64,000 nucleotides of DNA from Lachnospiraceae bacterium (GTDB lineage: Bacteria > Bacillota > Clostridia > Lachnospirales > Lachnospiraceae), in the NCBI GenBank assembly GCA_022510745.1, contig JAFLSY010000002.1, positions 124,001 through 188,000 of the forward strand, written 5' to 3'. How positions within the stretch are numbered: the first letter of the stretch is position 1; every line of letters starts with the position of its first letter. The notes beneath the pieces were generated by a model that did no database searches, was not told where the DNA came from, and saw only the letters and a program-made list of their open reading frames with translations. Below are positions 35,177-43,970 of the stretch, piece after piece. A program made the position numbers and the translations under genes.

Positions 35177-38100
35177 ATGCGTTCTATGATGAGAAAAACC
35201 ACATTTCGGGAAATCAAACAGAGTTTCGGAAGATACTTTGCCATTCTGGCAATCATTGCGCTGGGAGTGGGCTTTTTTGCCGGTTTAAAGGAAACGAAAC
35301 CCGTCATGGTGCAGTCTGCGGACATCTACTTGACCGAAAAGCAGTTTTACGATTACAGGCTTTTATCCACATTAGGATTTGAAGAGGAGGATGTGGAGGC
35401 GCTTGCTGCAAAGGAAGGCGTACGTGCGGCTGAGGGTGCCGTTTCGGTAGATATTTTGTTTGAAAATGCCCAAGGGAATGAAAGCGTTATTAAGGCGCAT
35501 TCCTTGACGGAAAACATCAATGGGCTTAACTTGGTGGCCGGAAGAATGCCTGAACAGGCAGATGAATGTGTAGTGGATAGTCTGCTCTATAATGAAAGCG
35601 CTATAGGGACAATGATTCATTTGTCAGAGAATAATTCTGAAGATGATTTAGAGAAGTTTACATACGGAGAATATACTATTACAGGTGTTGTAGAATCCTC
35701 CTATTATATTCAGTTTGAGCGGGGAAATACCTCCTTGGGCAACGGTATGGTAAGCGGCTATATGTATCTGCCTCTGGACGGATTTGATTTGGATTACTAT
35801 ACGGAAATCTTTATAAAATTCGATGAGGATTATCCCCTTTATTCTGAGGAGTATGATGCTTATCTGGATGAGAAGGAGATTCTTTGGGAGGAGTACTGTG
35901 AAGCGCAGGGAGAACGGCGCTATCAGGCTATTGTAACGGAAGCAAATGAAGAACTGGCTGATGCAGAGAAGGAATTTCAGGAACAGAAAGCAGATGCGGA
36001 AGCGGAACTTGCGGATGCCAGAAAAGAATTAGAAGATGCAGAAGCAGAGATTGCTGATGGAGAAAAAAGTATCGTGGATGCGGAAGAGGAACTTAGGGAT
36101 GCGGAAGCAGAACTGAAGGATGCAGAGCGGACTATCAAAGAAAAAGAAGAGGAACTTGCAGATGCAGAAAATACGATAGCCGAAAACGAGGTGCTTTTAG
36201 CGGAGAAAAGGCAGGAATATGAGGACGGTCTGGCCGCCTATGAGTCGGGCAGGGCACAGGTATCAAGTACAATAAACAGCTTAAATAGTGCCATGTCCCA
36301 AATTCAGGCAGAAGAAAGTAAATTACCGCCCCAGAAGTATCTGAACGAACGGAAAGCAGAACTGGAGGCAATATTAAATGAAACGCCGAATGATGTGGCA
36401 TCTTTAGAAGAACTGAAACAAGTTGAATTTTTACTGGCGGCACACGCCCAGATTTCCGCAAAAAAATCCCAGGTTCAGAACGGACTTTCTCAGGCATATG
36501 CTGCGGATGTACAGCTAAACAGCGTCTATGCGCAGTTGGCAGAAGCCGCAGTGCAGCTTGAAACTGGAGAAGCGGAATTAGAAGAAGCAAAGTTTCAGCT
36601 TGCGGACGGCAGAATCCAGTTAGAAGAAGGAAGAGCGGAGATTGAGGATGCCAAAAGAGAAATCAGGGACGGAAAGAAAACCTTAGAAGAGAAAAAGCAG
36701 GAATTAGCTGATGCAAAGGAAGAATTGGCAGACGGTTTTAAAGAATATGAGGAGGCCTATGCAGATTATTTAGTGGAAATCGCAGATGCCGAAGCGGAGC
36801 TTGCGGATGCCAGGCAGGAAATTGCGGATATTGAGAGACCGGATACCTATGTACTTGGGCGAAATACCAATATCGGTTACGTCTGTCTGGAAAGTGATGC
36901 CGACATTGTGAACGGTATAGCCAATGTATTTCCTATTTTCTTCTTTTTAGTAGCAGCACTGGTCTGCATTACCACCATGAATCGAATGGTGGAGGAGCAG
37001 CGCACCCAGATAGGCGTTTTAAAGGCGTTAGGTTACGGTGAAGGTGCTATTATGGGAAAATACTTGTTTTATTCCGGAAGTGCGGCTCTCATTGGAAGTG
37101 TGGGTGGATTTTTCCTTGGAATCTGGCTTTTTCCTACGGTGATTTGGGTTGCTTACAGAATGATGTATAGGATGGGAGAGATACATTATCTGTTTGACTG
37201 GAAAATGGCATTGATATCTCTGGTTGCAGCGCTTACTTGTTCCATGGGCTCCACTTGGATATCCATACGATATGAGTTAAAGGAACAGGCTGCAATTATG
37301 ATGCGTCCGAAATCACCCAAGGCAGGAAAAAGGGTCTTTTTGGAACGGGTTACTTTTATCTGGAAAAGGCTTAGCTTTTTACAGAAGGTATCCGTCCGCA
37401 ATATTGTCCGTTACAAAAAGCGCTTCTTTATGATGATCATCGGTATCAGCGGCTGTACAGCCCTTCTGGTAACCGGTTTCGGTGTCAGGGATTCTGTTAC
37501 CAATATAGCAGAGCAGCAATTTGAGGAAATACATCTCTACGATTTAAGTATTATGCTGAACGAAGGTGAGGAAAGCGGCGTTTTGACAGGAGCAGAGAAA
37601 ACAGAGGCTCTGCAGCAGATGCTTAGGGAGAACTTTGGCGCCGACAGCCAGCTTTCTATGGAAACCTCTATGGATCTGGTAGTAAAGGATCAGATAAAAG
37701 CTGTTAATATTATTGTGGCAAAAGAGCCGGAGCAGATAGGAGATTTTATTGATTTACATACAGGGAGCGGCTGTGCACTTGCCTATCCGGCACCGGGAGA
37801 GGCTGTGATAACGGATAAAATTTCCGAAACCTACAATTTGGCGGTGGGAGACAGTCTGACCCTGCGGGACGAGAATATGAAAGAAATGAATCTGACGGTT
37901 TCCGGTATCTGCGAAAATTATATTTATAATTATGTATATCTGCATCCGGACACTTATAGAAACGCCATGGGAGAACTGACTTATAAAAATATGTATGTCA
38001 ATCTGCCGGAGGATGTGGATGCCCACGAGGCCGCGGCTGCCGTGATGCAGGAAGACAATATTGTTTCTGTCAGTGTAACGGAGGATATACTGGTACGTAT

Positions 38101-38521
38101 TTCCAGCATGATGAGCAGTATGAATTATATCGTGATACTGGTTATTGCAAATGCTGCCGCACTGGCCTTTATTGTGCTCTATAATCTGAGTAATATTAAT
38201 ATTACCGAGCGTATCAGGGAAATTGCGACCATAAAGGTATTAGGTTTCTTTAAAAAGGAAACGGCTTCCTATGTTTTCAGGGAAAACATGGTACTGACGG
38301 CCATTGGCTGTGCAGTGGGACTGTTTTTAGGGAAACTGCTTCATCTTTATGTCATGCATGAAATCAATATCGATATGATTTCCTTTGATGTACATGTCAG
38401 CTTTGCAGGTTATTTGTTAAGTATCTTATTCACCTTTATTTTTACTTGGGGTGTAAACTTGATCATGTCCGGCAAGCTGGAGAAGATCAATATGGCAGAA
38501 TCCTTAAAATCGGTGGATTAA
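35177..38521 (+). CDS. FtsX-type ABC permease with a long extracytoplasmic coiled coil
   Basis: About 1,114 residues. An N-terminal helix (about 20-40; YFAILAIIALGVGFFAG) is followed by a MacB-like extracytoplasmic domain to about 225. A very long charged coiled coil comes next, about residues 235-560, with repeated ELADA/EIADG/ELRDAEAEL units. The first FtsX core (about 580-710; AALVCITTMNRMVEEQRTQI), a further helix, a second extracytoplasmic domain and a second FtsX core (about 985-1110; IREIATIKVLGFF) complete the protein, so both permease halves are fused. ATG 35177 follows the ATPase stop by two bases; GTG 35168 is possible. Coiled coils in such permeases can reach across the wall, as FtsX and PIP-like proteins do with partners. 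Substrate unknown. Confidence 0.92.
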   Translation: MRSMMRKTTFREIKQSFGRYFAILAIIALGVGFFAGLKETKPVMVQSADIYLTEKQFYDYRLLSTLGFEEEDVEALAAKEGVRAAEGAVSVDILFENAQGNESVIKAHSLTENINGLNLVAGRMPEQADECVVDSLLYNESAIGTMIHLSENNSEDDLEKFTYGEYTITGVVESSYYIQFERGNTSLGNGMVSGYMYLPLDGFDLDYYTEIFIKFDEDYPLYSEEYDAYLDEKEILWEEYCEAQGERRYQAIVTEANEELADAEKEFQEQKADAEAELADARKELEDAEAEIADGEKSIVDAEEELRDAEAELKDAERTIKEKEEELADAENTIAENEVLLAEKRQEYEDGLAAYESGRAQVSSTINSLNSAMSQIQAEESKLPPQKYLNERKAELEAILNETPNDVASLEELKQVEFLLAAHAQISAKKSQVQNGLSQAYAADVQLNSVYAQLAEAAVQLETGEAELEEAKFQLADGRIQLEEGRAEIEDAKREIRDGKKTLEEKKQELADAKEELADGFKEYEEAYADYLVEIADAEAELADARQEIADIERPDTYVLGRNTNIGYVCLESDADIVNGIANVFPIFFFLVAALVCITTMNRMVEEQRTQIGVLKALGYGEGAIMGKYLFYSGSAALIGSVGGFFLGIWLFPTVIWVAYRMMYRMGEIHYLFDWKMALISLVAALTCSMGSTWISIRYELKEQAAIMMRPKSPKAGKRVFLERVTFIWKRLSFLQKVSVRNIVRYKKRFFMMIIGISGCTALLVTGFGVRDSVTNIAEQQFEEIHLYDLSIMLNEGEESGVLTGAEKTEALQQMLRENFGADSQLSMETSMDLVVKDQIKAVNIIVAKEPEQIGDFIDLHTGSGCALAYPAPGEAVITDKISETYNLAVGDSLTLRDENMKEMNLTVSGICENYIYNYVYLHPDTYRNAMGELTYKNMYVNLPEDVDAHEAAAAVMQEDNIVSVSVTEDILVRISSMMSSMNYIVILVIANAAALAFIVLYNLSNINITERIREIATIKVLGFFKKETASYVFRENMVLTAIGCAVGLFLGKLLHLYVMHEINIDMISFDVHVSFAGYLLSILFTFIFTWGVNLIMSGKLEKINMAESLKSVD

Positions 38522-38545
38522 AATAAGCGCATAAAAGATGTAGAG

Positions 38546-38586
38546 AAAAGCGTCTCTTAACCGGGTAGGTTGGAGACGCTTTTTTA
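38546..38586 (+). terminator. Intrinsic terminator after the FtsX-type permease
   Basis: AAAAGCGTCTC (38546-38556) pairs with GAGACGCTTTT (38573-38583), and the T run extends to 38585. Confidence 0.88.
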
Positions 38587-38633
38587 TGTTTATAAAGGCA
38601 GAAGAGCTTTTTTTATATTTTTAAATAATAAAC

Positions 38634-38662
38634 TTGACATATATAGATTGCCTATATATAAT
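38634..38662 (+). promoter_or_regulatory. Consensus sigma-A promoter of the PadR gene
   Basis: TTGACA (38634-38639), a 17-bp spacer and TATAAT (38657-38662). Both boxes are perfect. Confidence 0.85.
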
Positions 38663-38685
38663 CATATATAGATAATCTATATATG
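38638..38685. promoter_or_regulatory. Two tandem operators for PadR, one a perfect 23-bp palindrome
   Basis: CATATATAGAT (38663-38673) is repeated as its exact reverse complement ATCTATATATG (38675-38685) around one central base. The same CATATATAGAT occurs 25 bp upstream at 38638-38648, followed by a partial inverted arm CTATATATA (38652-38660). The two sites overlap the promoter spacer, its -10 and the start region, the expected place for autorepression by the PadR protein encoded next. The binding protein is inferred. Confidence 0.75.
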
Positions 38686-38724
38686 GACATCATAAGATAC
38701 ACAGTCAGTAAAGGAGGAGAGCGT

Positions 38725-39066
38725 ATGGCGGTTGATAAAAGCCTGGTATCGGGAAGTATGACTTTGCTATTATTAAGATTATTGGAAGATAAGGACAGAT
38801 ACGGATACGAAATGATAGAGCAGTTATCGGAGCAGTCCCAAAATGTATTTGAGTTAAAGGCGGGAACCCTCTATCCGCTGCTGCACGGGCTGGAGGAAAA
38901 GGGCATGGTCACTTCCTATGAGCAGGAAGTAGGCGGAAAACTGCGAAAATACTATCATTTGACGAAGGAAGGGCACAAGCACCTTTCTAAAAAAAAGGAG
39001 GAATGGCAGCGTTATGCCGGGGCTGTCAGCAGAGTGTTGGGAGGTGCAATCTATGCAGGTATCTGA
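38725..39066 (+). CDS. PadR family transcriptional regulator
   Basis: 113 residues. A winged helix (SGSMTLLLLRLLEDKDRYGY, LKAGTLYPLLHGLEEKGMV, KYYHLTKEGHKHL) and a short C-terminal helix give the small PadR subfamily. ATG 38725 has AAGGAGGAGA upstream and is preferred over an in-frame ATG at 38683, which lies in the palindrome. Small PadR proteins are often encoded before membrane proteins with an N-terminal HAAS/permease-prefix domain and repress their own operon. That arrangement is seen here: the next gene overlaps by 14 bp. The inducing signal is unknown. Confidence 0.93.
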   Translation: MAVDKSLVSGSMTLLLLRLLEDKDRYGYEMIEQLSEQSQNVFELKAGTLYPLLHGLEEKGMVTSYEQEVGGKLRKYYHLTKEGHKHLSKKKEEWQRYAGAVSRVLGGAIYAGI

Positions 39067-40411
39067 ATATCTGGAAGCGGTAACGACACAAATGCGCTGT
39101 AAAAGGGCAAGAGGTATGGTAGAAAAAGAGCTGAAGGCCCATATAGAGGATCAGGCTGATAAGTATATGGAGTTTGGCATACCTAAGGAGGAGGCAGTTA
39201 TAAAAGCTGTGGAACAGATGGGAGACCCCATACAGGTAGGTGCAGATATGGACAGATTGCATCGACCGGACATAGATAAATGGTCACTTTTTCTGATCTG
39301 CCTGCTCAGTCTGGGAGGAGGTATTCTCTACAGATGGAGCATCGATATGGGGGATGGGCGTATGTTCCAGATAGGTGACTATTTTGAACACCTTTTATTG
39401 GATGTACTCCCAGGCATGCTGCTAATGTGGCTGATCATAAAAATAGATTATACCAGAATCGCCAGACATCCTTTTCTTTTGAGTTTGGCACTGGTCATGA
39501 TAAGCGGTTTTTTCGACTACTTTGGGACCGGCGGTAAATATGGATATGTATTTTTAAGCTTTACTTTGAATGCCGTACTTTTTGGAGCAATTCTTCATAA
39601 ACTGCGTAAATATAAGCTGAAGGGAATGCTCTTAGGCTTTCTCTGGCTAATGTCTATCACATTGTTGTATCACTTTTCCGGTAGGGCTAATATGACAAAT
39701 TCCGTAAATCTACTGGCAATCGGTATGGTTCTTTTGGGAGTAGCTGCTTTTAAGGATTGGTTTGAAGTGGGAAGAAAGAAATCCACAGCTATATTTGTAG
39801 GGCTGTTATGTACCATGGTGCTTTTTTGCGGAGCCAGATTGTTCTTCTATGGTTTTTCCGGAGCATCGTATATAAAGTATCGTTTGCTGGGCTGGATAGG
39901 TAATAATAGGGATGAAAACTATATTTTCAATATGATCAGAGGGGAAGCGGAACATGCAAGTTTCTTTACGGGAAGCGGCAATTTAACGGGAGTTGGCAAT
40001 GAAAATGAATACTTTATCATCAATCTGATTTCCAGATACGGTTATTTGGCAGCTATCTTAGTATCAGTTCTTCTGGGACTGTTGTTTTTGGTATTATTCT
40101 CAGGTATTAAAAAGCAGCAGAACAGATTGGGCACATTAATGGGAGTGGCGGCAATCCTTACGCTTTGCATACCCGTAGTGGAACATATTGCCTATAATCT
40201 GAGCCTGATTCCTACAGGTTCACTGATTTTACCCTTCTTTTCCGGCACCGGTTCGGATGCTTGGTTGCAGGGGGATTACTGCAGGGGAGCAATTCTTGGT
40301 TATTATGTGGCCATGGGATTCTGCCTCTCGGTATACCGAAGCCGTAATATTGTAACGGAACAGGATGCAGAACCAGGACTGCGGTTTAAATTAAAGTTGG
40401 AGCGGCAATAA
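39053..40411 (+). CDS. SEDS-like (FtsW/RodA-related) membrane protein with N-terminal HAAS-like domain
   Basis: 452 residues. The first 75 or so form a cytoplasmic HAAS/DUF1700-like helical domain (ELKAHIEDQADKYMEFG, EEAVIKAVEQMGDP). About ten hydrophobic helices follow. The last third resembles FtsW/RodA/SpoVE: SRYGYLAAILVSVLLGLLFL, then NLSLIPTGSLILPFFSGTGS, similar in spacing to the SEDS GLLPVTGIPLPFISYGGS. By that alignment the SEDS catalytic Asp (HTDFIF) corresponds to Glu in NENEYFIIN (about 39998-40024). ATG 39053 has GGGAGGTG upstream and overlaps padR. It may be a specialised, PadR-induced peptidoglycan polymerase or a non-catalytic relative. Family assignment is by eye. Confidence 0.75.
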   Translation: MQVSEYLEAVTTQMRCKRARGMVEKELKAHIEDQADKYMEFGIPKEEAVIKAVEQMGDPIQVGADMDRLHRPDIDKWSLFLICLLSLGGGILYRWSIDMGDGRMFQIGDYFEHLLLDVLPGMLLMWLIIKIDYTRIARHPFLLSLALVMISGFFDYFGTGGKYGYVFLSFTLNAVLFGAILHKLRKYKLKGMLLGFLWLMSITLLYHFSGRANMTNSVNLLAIGMVLLGVAAFKDWFEVGRKKSTAIFVGLLCTMVLFCGARLFFYGFSGASYIKYRLLGWIGNNRDENYIFNMIRGEAEHASFFTGSGNLTGVGNENEYFIINLISRYGYLAAILVSVLLGLLFLVLFSGIKKQQNRLGTLMGVAAILTLCIPVVEHIAYNLSLIPTGSLILPFFSGTGSDAWLQGDYCRGAILGYYVAMGFCLSVYRSRNIVTEQDAEPGLRFKLKLERQ

Positions 40412-40440
40412 AAAATATATACTTTCATACAATTCCTATT

Positions 40441-40486
40441 GACACCCATATTAAGGAGAACAGTCCCAAAATATGGGTGTCTTTTT
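40441..40486 (+). terminator. Intrinsic terminator after the SEDS-like gene
   Basis: GACACCCATATT (40441-40452) pairs perfectly with AATATGGGTGTC (40470-40481), followed by TTTTT. Confidence 0.9.
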
Positions 40487-40546
40487 ACTGGAATTGTGGT
40501 AGAATATAACTGCCAGATGAATTGAAAATGTACGGAGGATTTATTG

Positions 40547-41023
40547 ATGGCAATCGAAAAGGTGAGAGAATATTTAAAGGCGTATCAGATGGCAGACAAG
40601 ATACTGGAGTTTACCGTATCTTCCGCTACGGTGGAACTGGCAGCGGAGGCCCTTTCCTGTGAGCCGAAGCGGATAGCCAAGACTCTTTCTTTTCAGGTTG
40701 GGGATGAGACTATATTGATCGTCACTGCCGGAGATGCCAGAATTGACAATCATAAATTTAAGGAGCTGTTTTATACAAAGGCCAAGATGCTGGCTTTTGA
40801 TGAGGTAGAGGAGAAAATCGGCCATGAGGTAGGAGGGGTGTGTCCCTTTGGCATCAAAGAAGGTGTGAAGGTCTATCTGGATGTGTCTATGCAGAGATTT
40901 TCCACTGTTTTCCCGGCCTGCGGCAGTTCTAACAGCGCCATTGAACTGAATATGGAGGAACTAAAACGGCTGACCGGTGAAAAGTTTGTGAGCTGGATAG
41001 ATGTTTGTAAAGATTGGGAGTAG
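40547..41023 (+). CDS. YbaK/EbsC/ProX family aminoacyl-tRNA deacylase
   Basis: 158 residues, one YbaK/ProRS-editing domain. Motifs are ELAAEALSCEPKRIAKTLSF, the conserved Lys in that region, AGDARIDNHKFKELF and GGVCPFGIKEGVKVYLD. Family members hydrolyse mischarged tRNA (for example Cys- or Ala-tRNA-Pro) in trans. Which substrate is used cannot be read from the sequence. ATG 40547 is preceded by GGAGG; an in-frame TTG at 40544 is less likely. It lies behind a strong terminator, so it has its own promoter, perhaps around TATAAC at 40505-40510, or shares one with the next gene. Confidence 0.9.
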   Translation: MAIEKVREYLKAYQMADKILEFTVSSATVELAAEALSCEPKRIAKTLSFQVGDETILIVTAGDARIDNHKFKELFYTKAKMLAFDEVEEKIGHEVGGVCPFGIKEGVKVYLDVSMQRFSTVFPACGSSNSAIELNMEELKRLTGEKFVSWIDVCKDWE

Positions 41024-41059
41024 TAATTTATATTTCATAGGAAAGGCGGGGTTGGATAA

Positions 41060-42364
41060 ATGAGAATGTATGACTTGATCGTAAAGAAAAGAAATGGGAA
41101 AAACCTTTCGAAGGAAGAAATTCGTTTTATGATACAGGGATATACTGAAGGCAGTATCCCGGACTACCAGATGTCCGCCATGATGATGGCAATTTATTTT
41201 CAGGGTATGAATGAGGAAGAAACTCTGGAACTGACTCTGGCTATGGAGCATAGTGGAGAGGTACTGGATTTAAGCCCTATTAAAGGAATCAAAGTGGATA
41301 AGCATTCCACCGGCGGAGTGGGAGATAAGACCTCTTTGGCACTGACGCCCATGGTGGCGGCCTGCGGTATTCCGGTTGCAAAAATGAGCGGCAGGGGGCT
41401 GGGACATACAGGGGGAACCATTGACAAATTGGAGAGTTTTCCCGGGTTTTCCACGGAACTGACTGCGGATCAGTTTATGGAGAATGTAAATCGCATTGGT
41501 ATTGCCATTATGGGACAGACTGCAGATTTGGCTCCTGCGGACAAGAAGCTCTATGCATTGCGGGATGTAACGGCTACTGTAGATAATATGTCTTTAATTG
41601 CCAGCTCCATCATGAGTAAGAAACTGGCTGCAGGGGCCGATGCCATCGTACTGGATGTTAAGACTGGCAGCGGTGCTTTTATGAAACAAGAGAAGGATGC
41701 TTATGCGCTTGCAGAAGAGATGGTGCGTATAGGAAACGGCGCAGGAAAAAAGACGATAGCGGTTATTTCTGATATGGATCAGCCTTTAGGTTATGCGGTG
41801 GGGAATGCCCTGGAGGTAAAGGAGGCCCTTGCAACTTTAAAAGGAGAGGGACCGGAGGATTTTTTGGAATTGTGTATGACGCTGGGAGCACAGATGCTCA
41901 TAGCGGGAGGCAAAGCAGGGGAAGAAGCAGAGGCTCGGAAAATGCTGCAGTCCGTGATAGAGGATGGAAGTGCGCTGCACAAGCTGGCAGAGTTTGTGGA
42001 AGCGCAAGGTGGAAATCCGGCGGCGGTGTATGATGAAGCGCTTTTACCCAAGGCATCTCTTGTGGAAGAATGCAGAGCGGAGAAAGAAGGTTATATCAGT
42101 CATATTGCCTGTGATGAAGTTGGCGTTTGCTCCCTGCTTTTAGGCGGAGGCAGAGAAACTAAGGAAAGCATCATCGATCTGTCGGTGGGGATTATTCTTT
42201 TAAAGAAAACAGGTGATCATGTAAAAGCAGGAGAAGCGTTGGCATTGCTGCATGCCAATGATAGGGAACGGCTGGACGCTGCCATAGCGCGGCTTAAAGG
42301 GGCATATGATATAACGCCGGAAAAACCGGTAAAGCAGCTTTTGATACGTGGTATCCTGCAATAA
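41060..42364 (+). CDS. pdp: Pyrimidine-nucleoside phosphorylase
   Basis: 434 residues, the usual length. It cleaves uridine, thymidine or deoxyuridine with phosphate for salvage. The phosphate-binding loop is KHSTGGVGDKTSLAL; KMSGRGLGHTGGTIDKLES is the family signature, and DVKTGSGAFM lies in the alpha/beta domain. A C-terminal GHMP-like lobe completes it. It follows the deacylase gene after 36 bp. Thymidine phosphorylase (DeoA) is the sister family, but the Firmicutes form is normally the broad pyrimidine enzyme. Confidence 0.95.
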   Translation: MRMYDLIVKKRNGKNLSKEEIRFMIQGYTEGSIPDYQMSAMMMAIYFQGMNEEETLELTLAMEHSGEVLDLSPIKGIKVDKHSTGGVGDKTSLALTPMVAACGIPVAKMSGRGLGHTGGTIDKLESFPGFSTELTADQFMENVNRIGIAIMGQTADLAPADKKLYALRDVTATVDNMSLIASSIMSKKLAAGADAIVLDVKTGSGAFMKQEKDAYALAEEMVRIGNGAGKKTIAVISDMDQPLGYAVGNALEVKEALATLKGEGPEDFLELCMTLGAQMLIAGGKAGEEAEARKMLQSVIEDGSALHKLAEFVEAQGGNPAAVYDEALLPKASLVEECRAEKEGYISHIACDEVGVCSLLLGGGRETKESIIDLSVGIILLKKTGDHVKAGEALALLHANDRERLDAAIARLKGAYDITPEKPVKQLLIRGILQ

Positions 42365-42416
42365 TCCTTTTCCACAATTTTGGTATGAGAATTCAGCCGC
42401 CGGAATATAGTGTACT

Positions 42417-42713
42417 ATGAAAAAGAAACAGAGTGCGGCAGCCAAGCAGAAAGAATCGAAAAGAGAAATACTGGTGGAATCCCTGAAACTGCCAAAGGAT
42501 ATGATGATGGGAGCCTTTATGCTCTCCATGACCGGAAATCAGGAGGCCTTTATTGAGAATTACAGAGGTATTCTGGAATATTCGGATACCTGTATTTTGT
42601 TACAGACCAAAAGCGGTCAGGTCCGCTTTGAAGGAACCGGCCTTATAATTGAATATTATACCAATGAGGATATGAAAATAAGCGGATACATTCAGAGTGT
42701 AATATTCGGATAA
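42417..42713 (+). CDS. yqfC: YqfC family sporulation protein
   Basis: 98 residues with the YabP/YqfC fold. The basic N-terminus (KKKQSAAAKQKESKREI) is followed by LKLPKDMMMGAFMLSMTGNQ and ENYRGILEYSDTCILLQT. Identification is strengthened by the order yqfC-yqfD-phoH-yqfF-ybeY, which is the order in Bacillus. There yqfC and yqfD are controlled by sigma-E in the mother cell. No strong AGGAGG site is visible before the ATG, so expression may rely on an uncommon site. Confidence 0.9.
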   Translation: MKKKQSAAAKQKESKREILVESLKLPKDMMMGAFMLSMTGNQEAFIENYRGILEYSDTCILLQTKSGQVRFEGTGLIIEYYTNEDMKISGYIQSVIFG

Positions 42714-42726
42714 GGAGCGGCGCCTA

Positions 42727-43968
42727 GTGATTGGGTTTCTGAAATGGATCAGAGGATATGTGCAGATAAAGGTTTGGGGATTTGCTCCGGAGAGATTTTT
42801 AAACCTTTGCAGCAATAAAAATATTCTTTTGTGGGATATTAAAAAAGATGGAGATATCTATTTTCTTTGTATCAGTCTTGCAGGCTTTTACCGTTTAAAG
42901 GAAATTACGCGGAAAACGGGAACCAGGGTAGTCATTCTGAAAAGATTCGGACTACCCTTTTTGGTGCCTAAAATACTATCCAGAAAGGTATTTGTTTTGG
43001 GATTGTTTGCCGCCTGTTTTTTCTGGTTTTGGTCCTCACGTTATATATGGGATATCAATATTACCGGCAATGCTAGTATTACCGATGATGTTTTTCTGGA
43101 ATTTCTGGAAGAACAGGGGATTCGGGTCGGTATGCAGAGCAGTGATTTGGATATTGAGGAACTGGAAAAAGAAATCCGTCGGGAATTTCAGGAAATCACA
43201 TGGACTTCAGCCAAGCTATCCGGTACCAGTTTGGAAATTTCCGTAAAAGAAAACGACGCGCTGCTTTCCCCCATGCAGGAAAATATTCTTTCGGATTTGT
43301 ATGCGGAAAAAGACGGACTCATCGTTTCCATGATCGTTCGTTCGGGAGTGCCGCAGGTAAAAATCGGAGAGCGTGTGGAGGAGGGCACATTGCTTGTCAG
43401 TGGAAGAGTACCCGTTTACAACGATGATACTACCGTCAGAAAATATCAGTACATACGCTCTGACGCCGATATTTATGTTCAACGGATACAGGAGGTCTAT
43501 GAAGAACTGCCTTTTTATTATATGGAGAAGGTATATACGGGAAGGGAGCAGGAGAGCCATTATATTAAGTTATTCGGTAAAATGCTGGAGATCGGAGGAA
43601 GCTGCAGTTTTACCGTTTATGATACGGTTATCACGGAAAGAGAATTTGAACCTTTAGAAGGACTGACTCTGCCCATTGTTCTGGGTACAAGATGCTATCG
43701 GGAATATCAGAATACGGAGTGTATTTATTCCATTGAACAGGCGAAAGAGTTATTAAAAGGAAAATATTCTACATTTATTTCAGGTTTAGAGGAAAAAGGG
43801 GTACAAATTATTGAAAAAGATGTTAAAATAGAAACAGGCAGCGACAGATGGCTGCTTGTAGGTGAACTGCAGATTATAGAAAAAATTGGGACGGAGGTGC
43901 CTTTCACGGAGGAGTCTGTTGCTAAGGAGGTGCCGGGAGAGCCGTCTGAGTCCATAGAATCGGAGTAA
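42727..43968 (+). CDS. yqfD: Sporulation protein YqfD
   Basis: 413 residues. An N-terminal region (FLKWIRGYVQIKVWGFAPER) is followed by one transmembrane helix near residue 95 (VFVLGLFAACFFWFWSS), then a large extracytoplasmic part with a POTRA-like beginning (DINITGNASITDDVFLEFLE). The GTG start has AAGGAG upstream. It lies 13 bp after yqfC and 2 bp before phoH. YqfD is needed for efficient sporulation in Bacillus, with a role in mother-cell-to-forespore engulfment stages; its biochemical role is not settled. Confidence 0.93.
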   Translation: MIGFLKWIRGYVQIKVWGFAPERFLNLCSNKNILLWDIKKDGDIYFLCISLAGFYRLKEITRKTGTRVVILKRFGLPFLVPKILSRKVFVLGLFAACFFWFWSSRYIWDINITGNASITDDVFLEFLEEQGIRVGMQSSDLDIEELEKEIRREFQEITWTSAKLSGTSLEISVKENDALLSPMQENILSDLYAEKDGLIVSMIVRSGVPQVKIGERVEEGTLLVSGRVPVYNDDTTVRKYQYIRSDADIYVQRIQEVYEELPFYYMEKVYTGREQESHYIKLFGKMLEIGGSCSFTVYDTVITEREFEPLEGLTLPIVLGTRCYREYQNTECIYSIEQAKELLKGKYSTFISGLEEKGVQIIEKDVKIETGSDRWLLVGELQIIEKIGTEVPFTEESVAKEVPGEPSESIESE

Positions 43969-43970
43969 CA

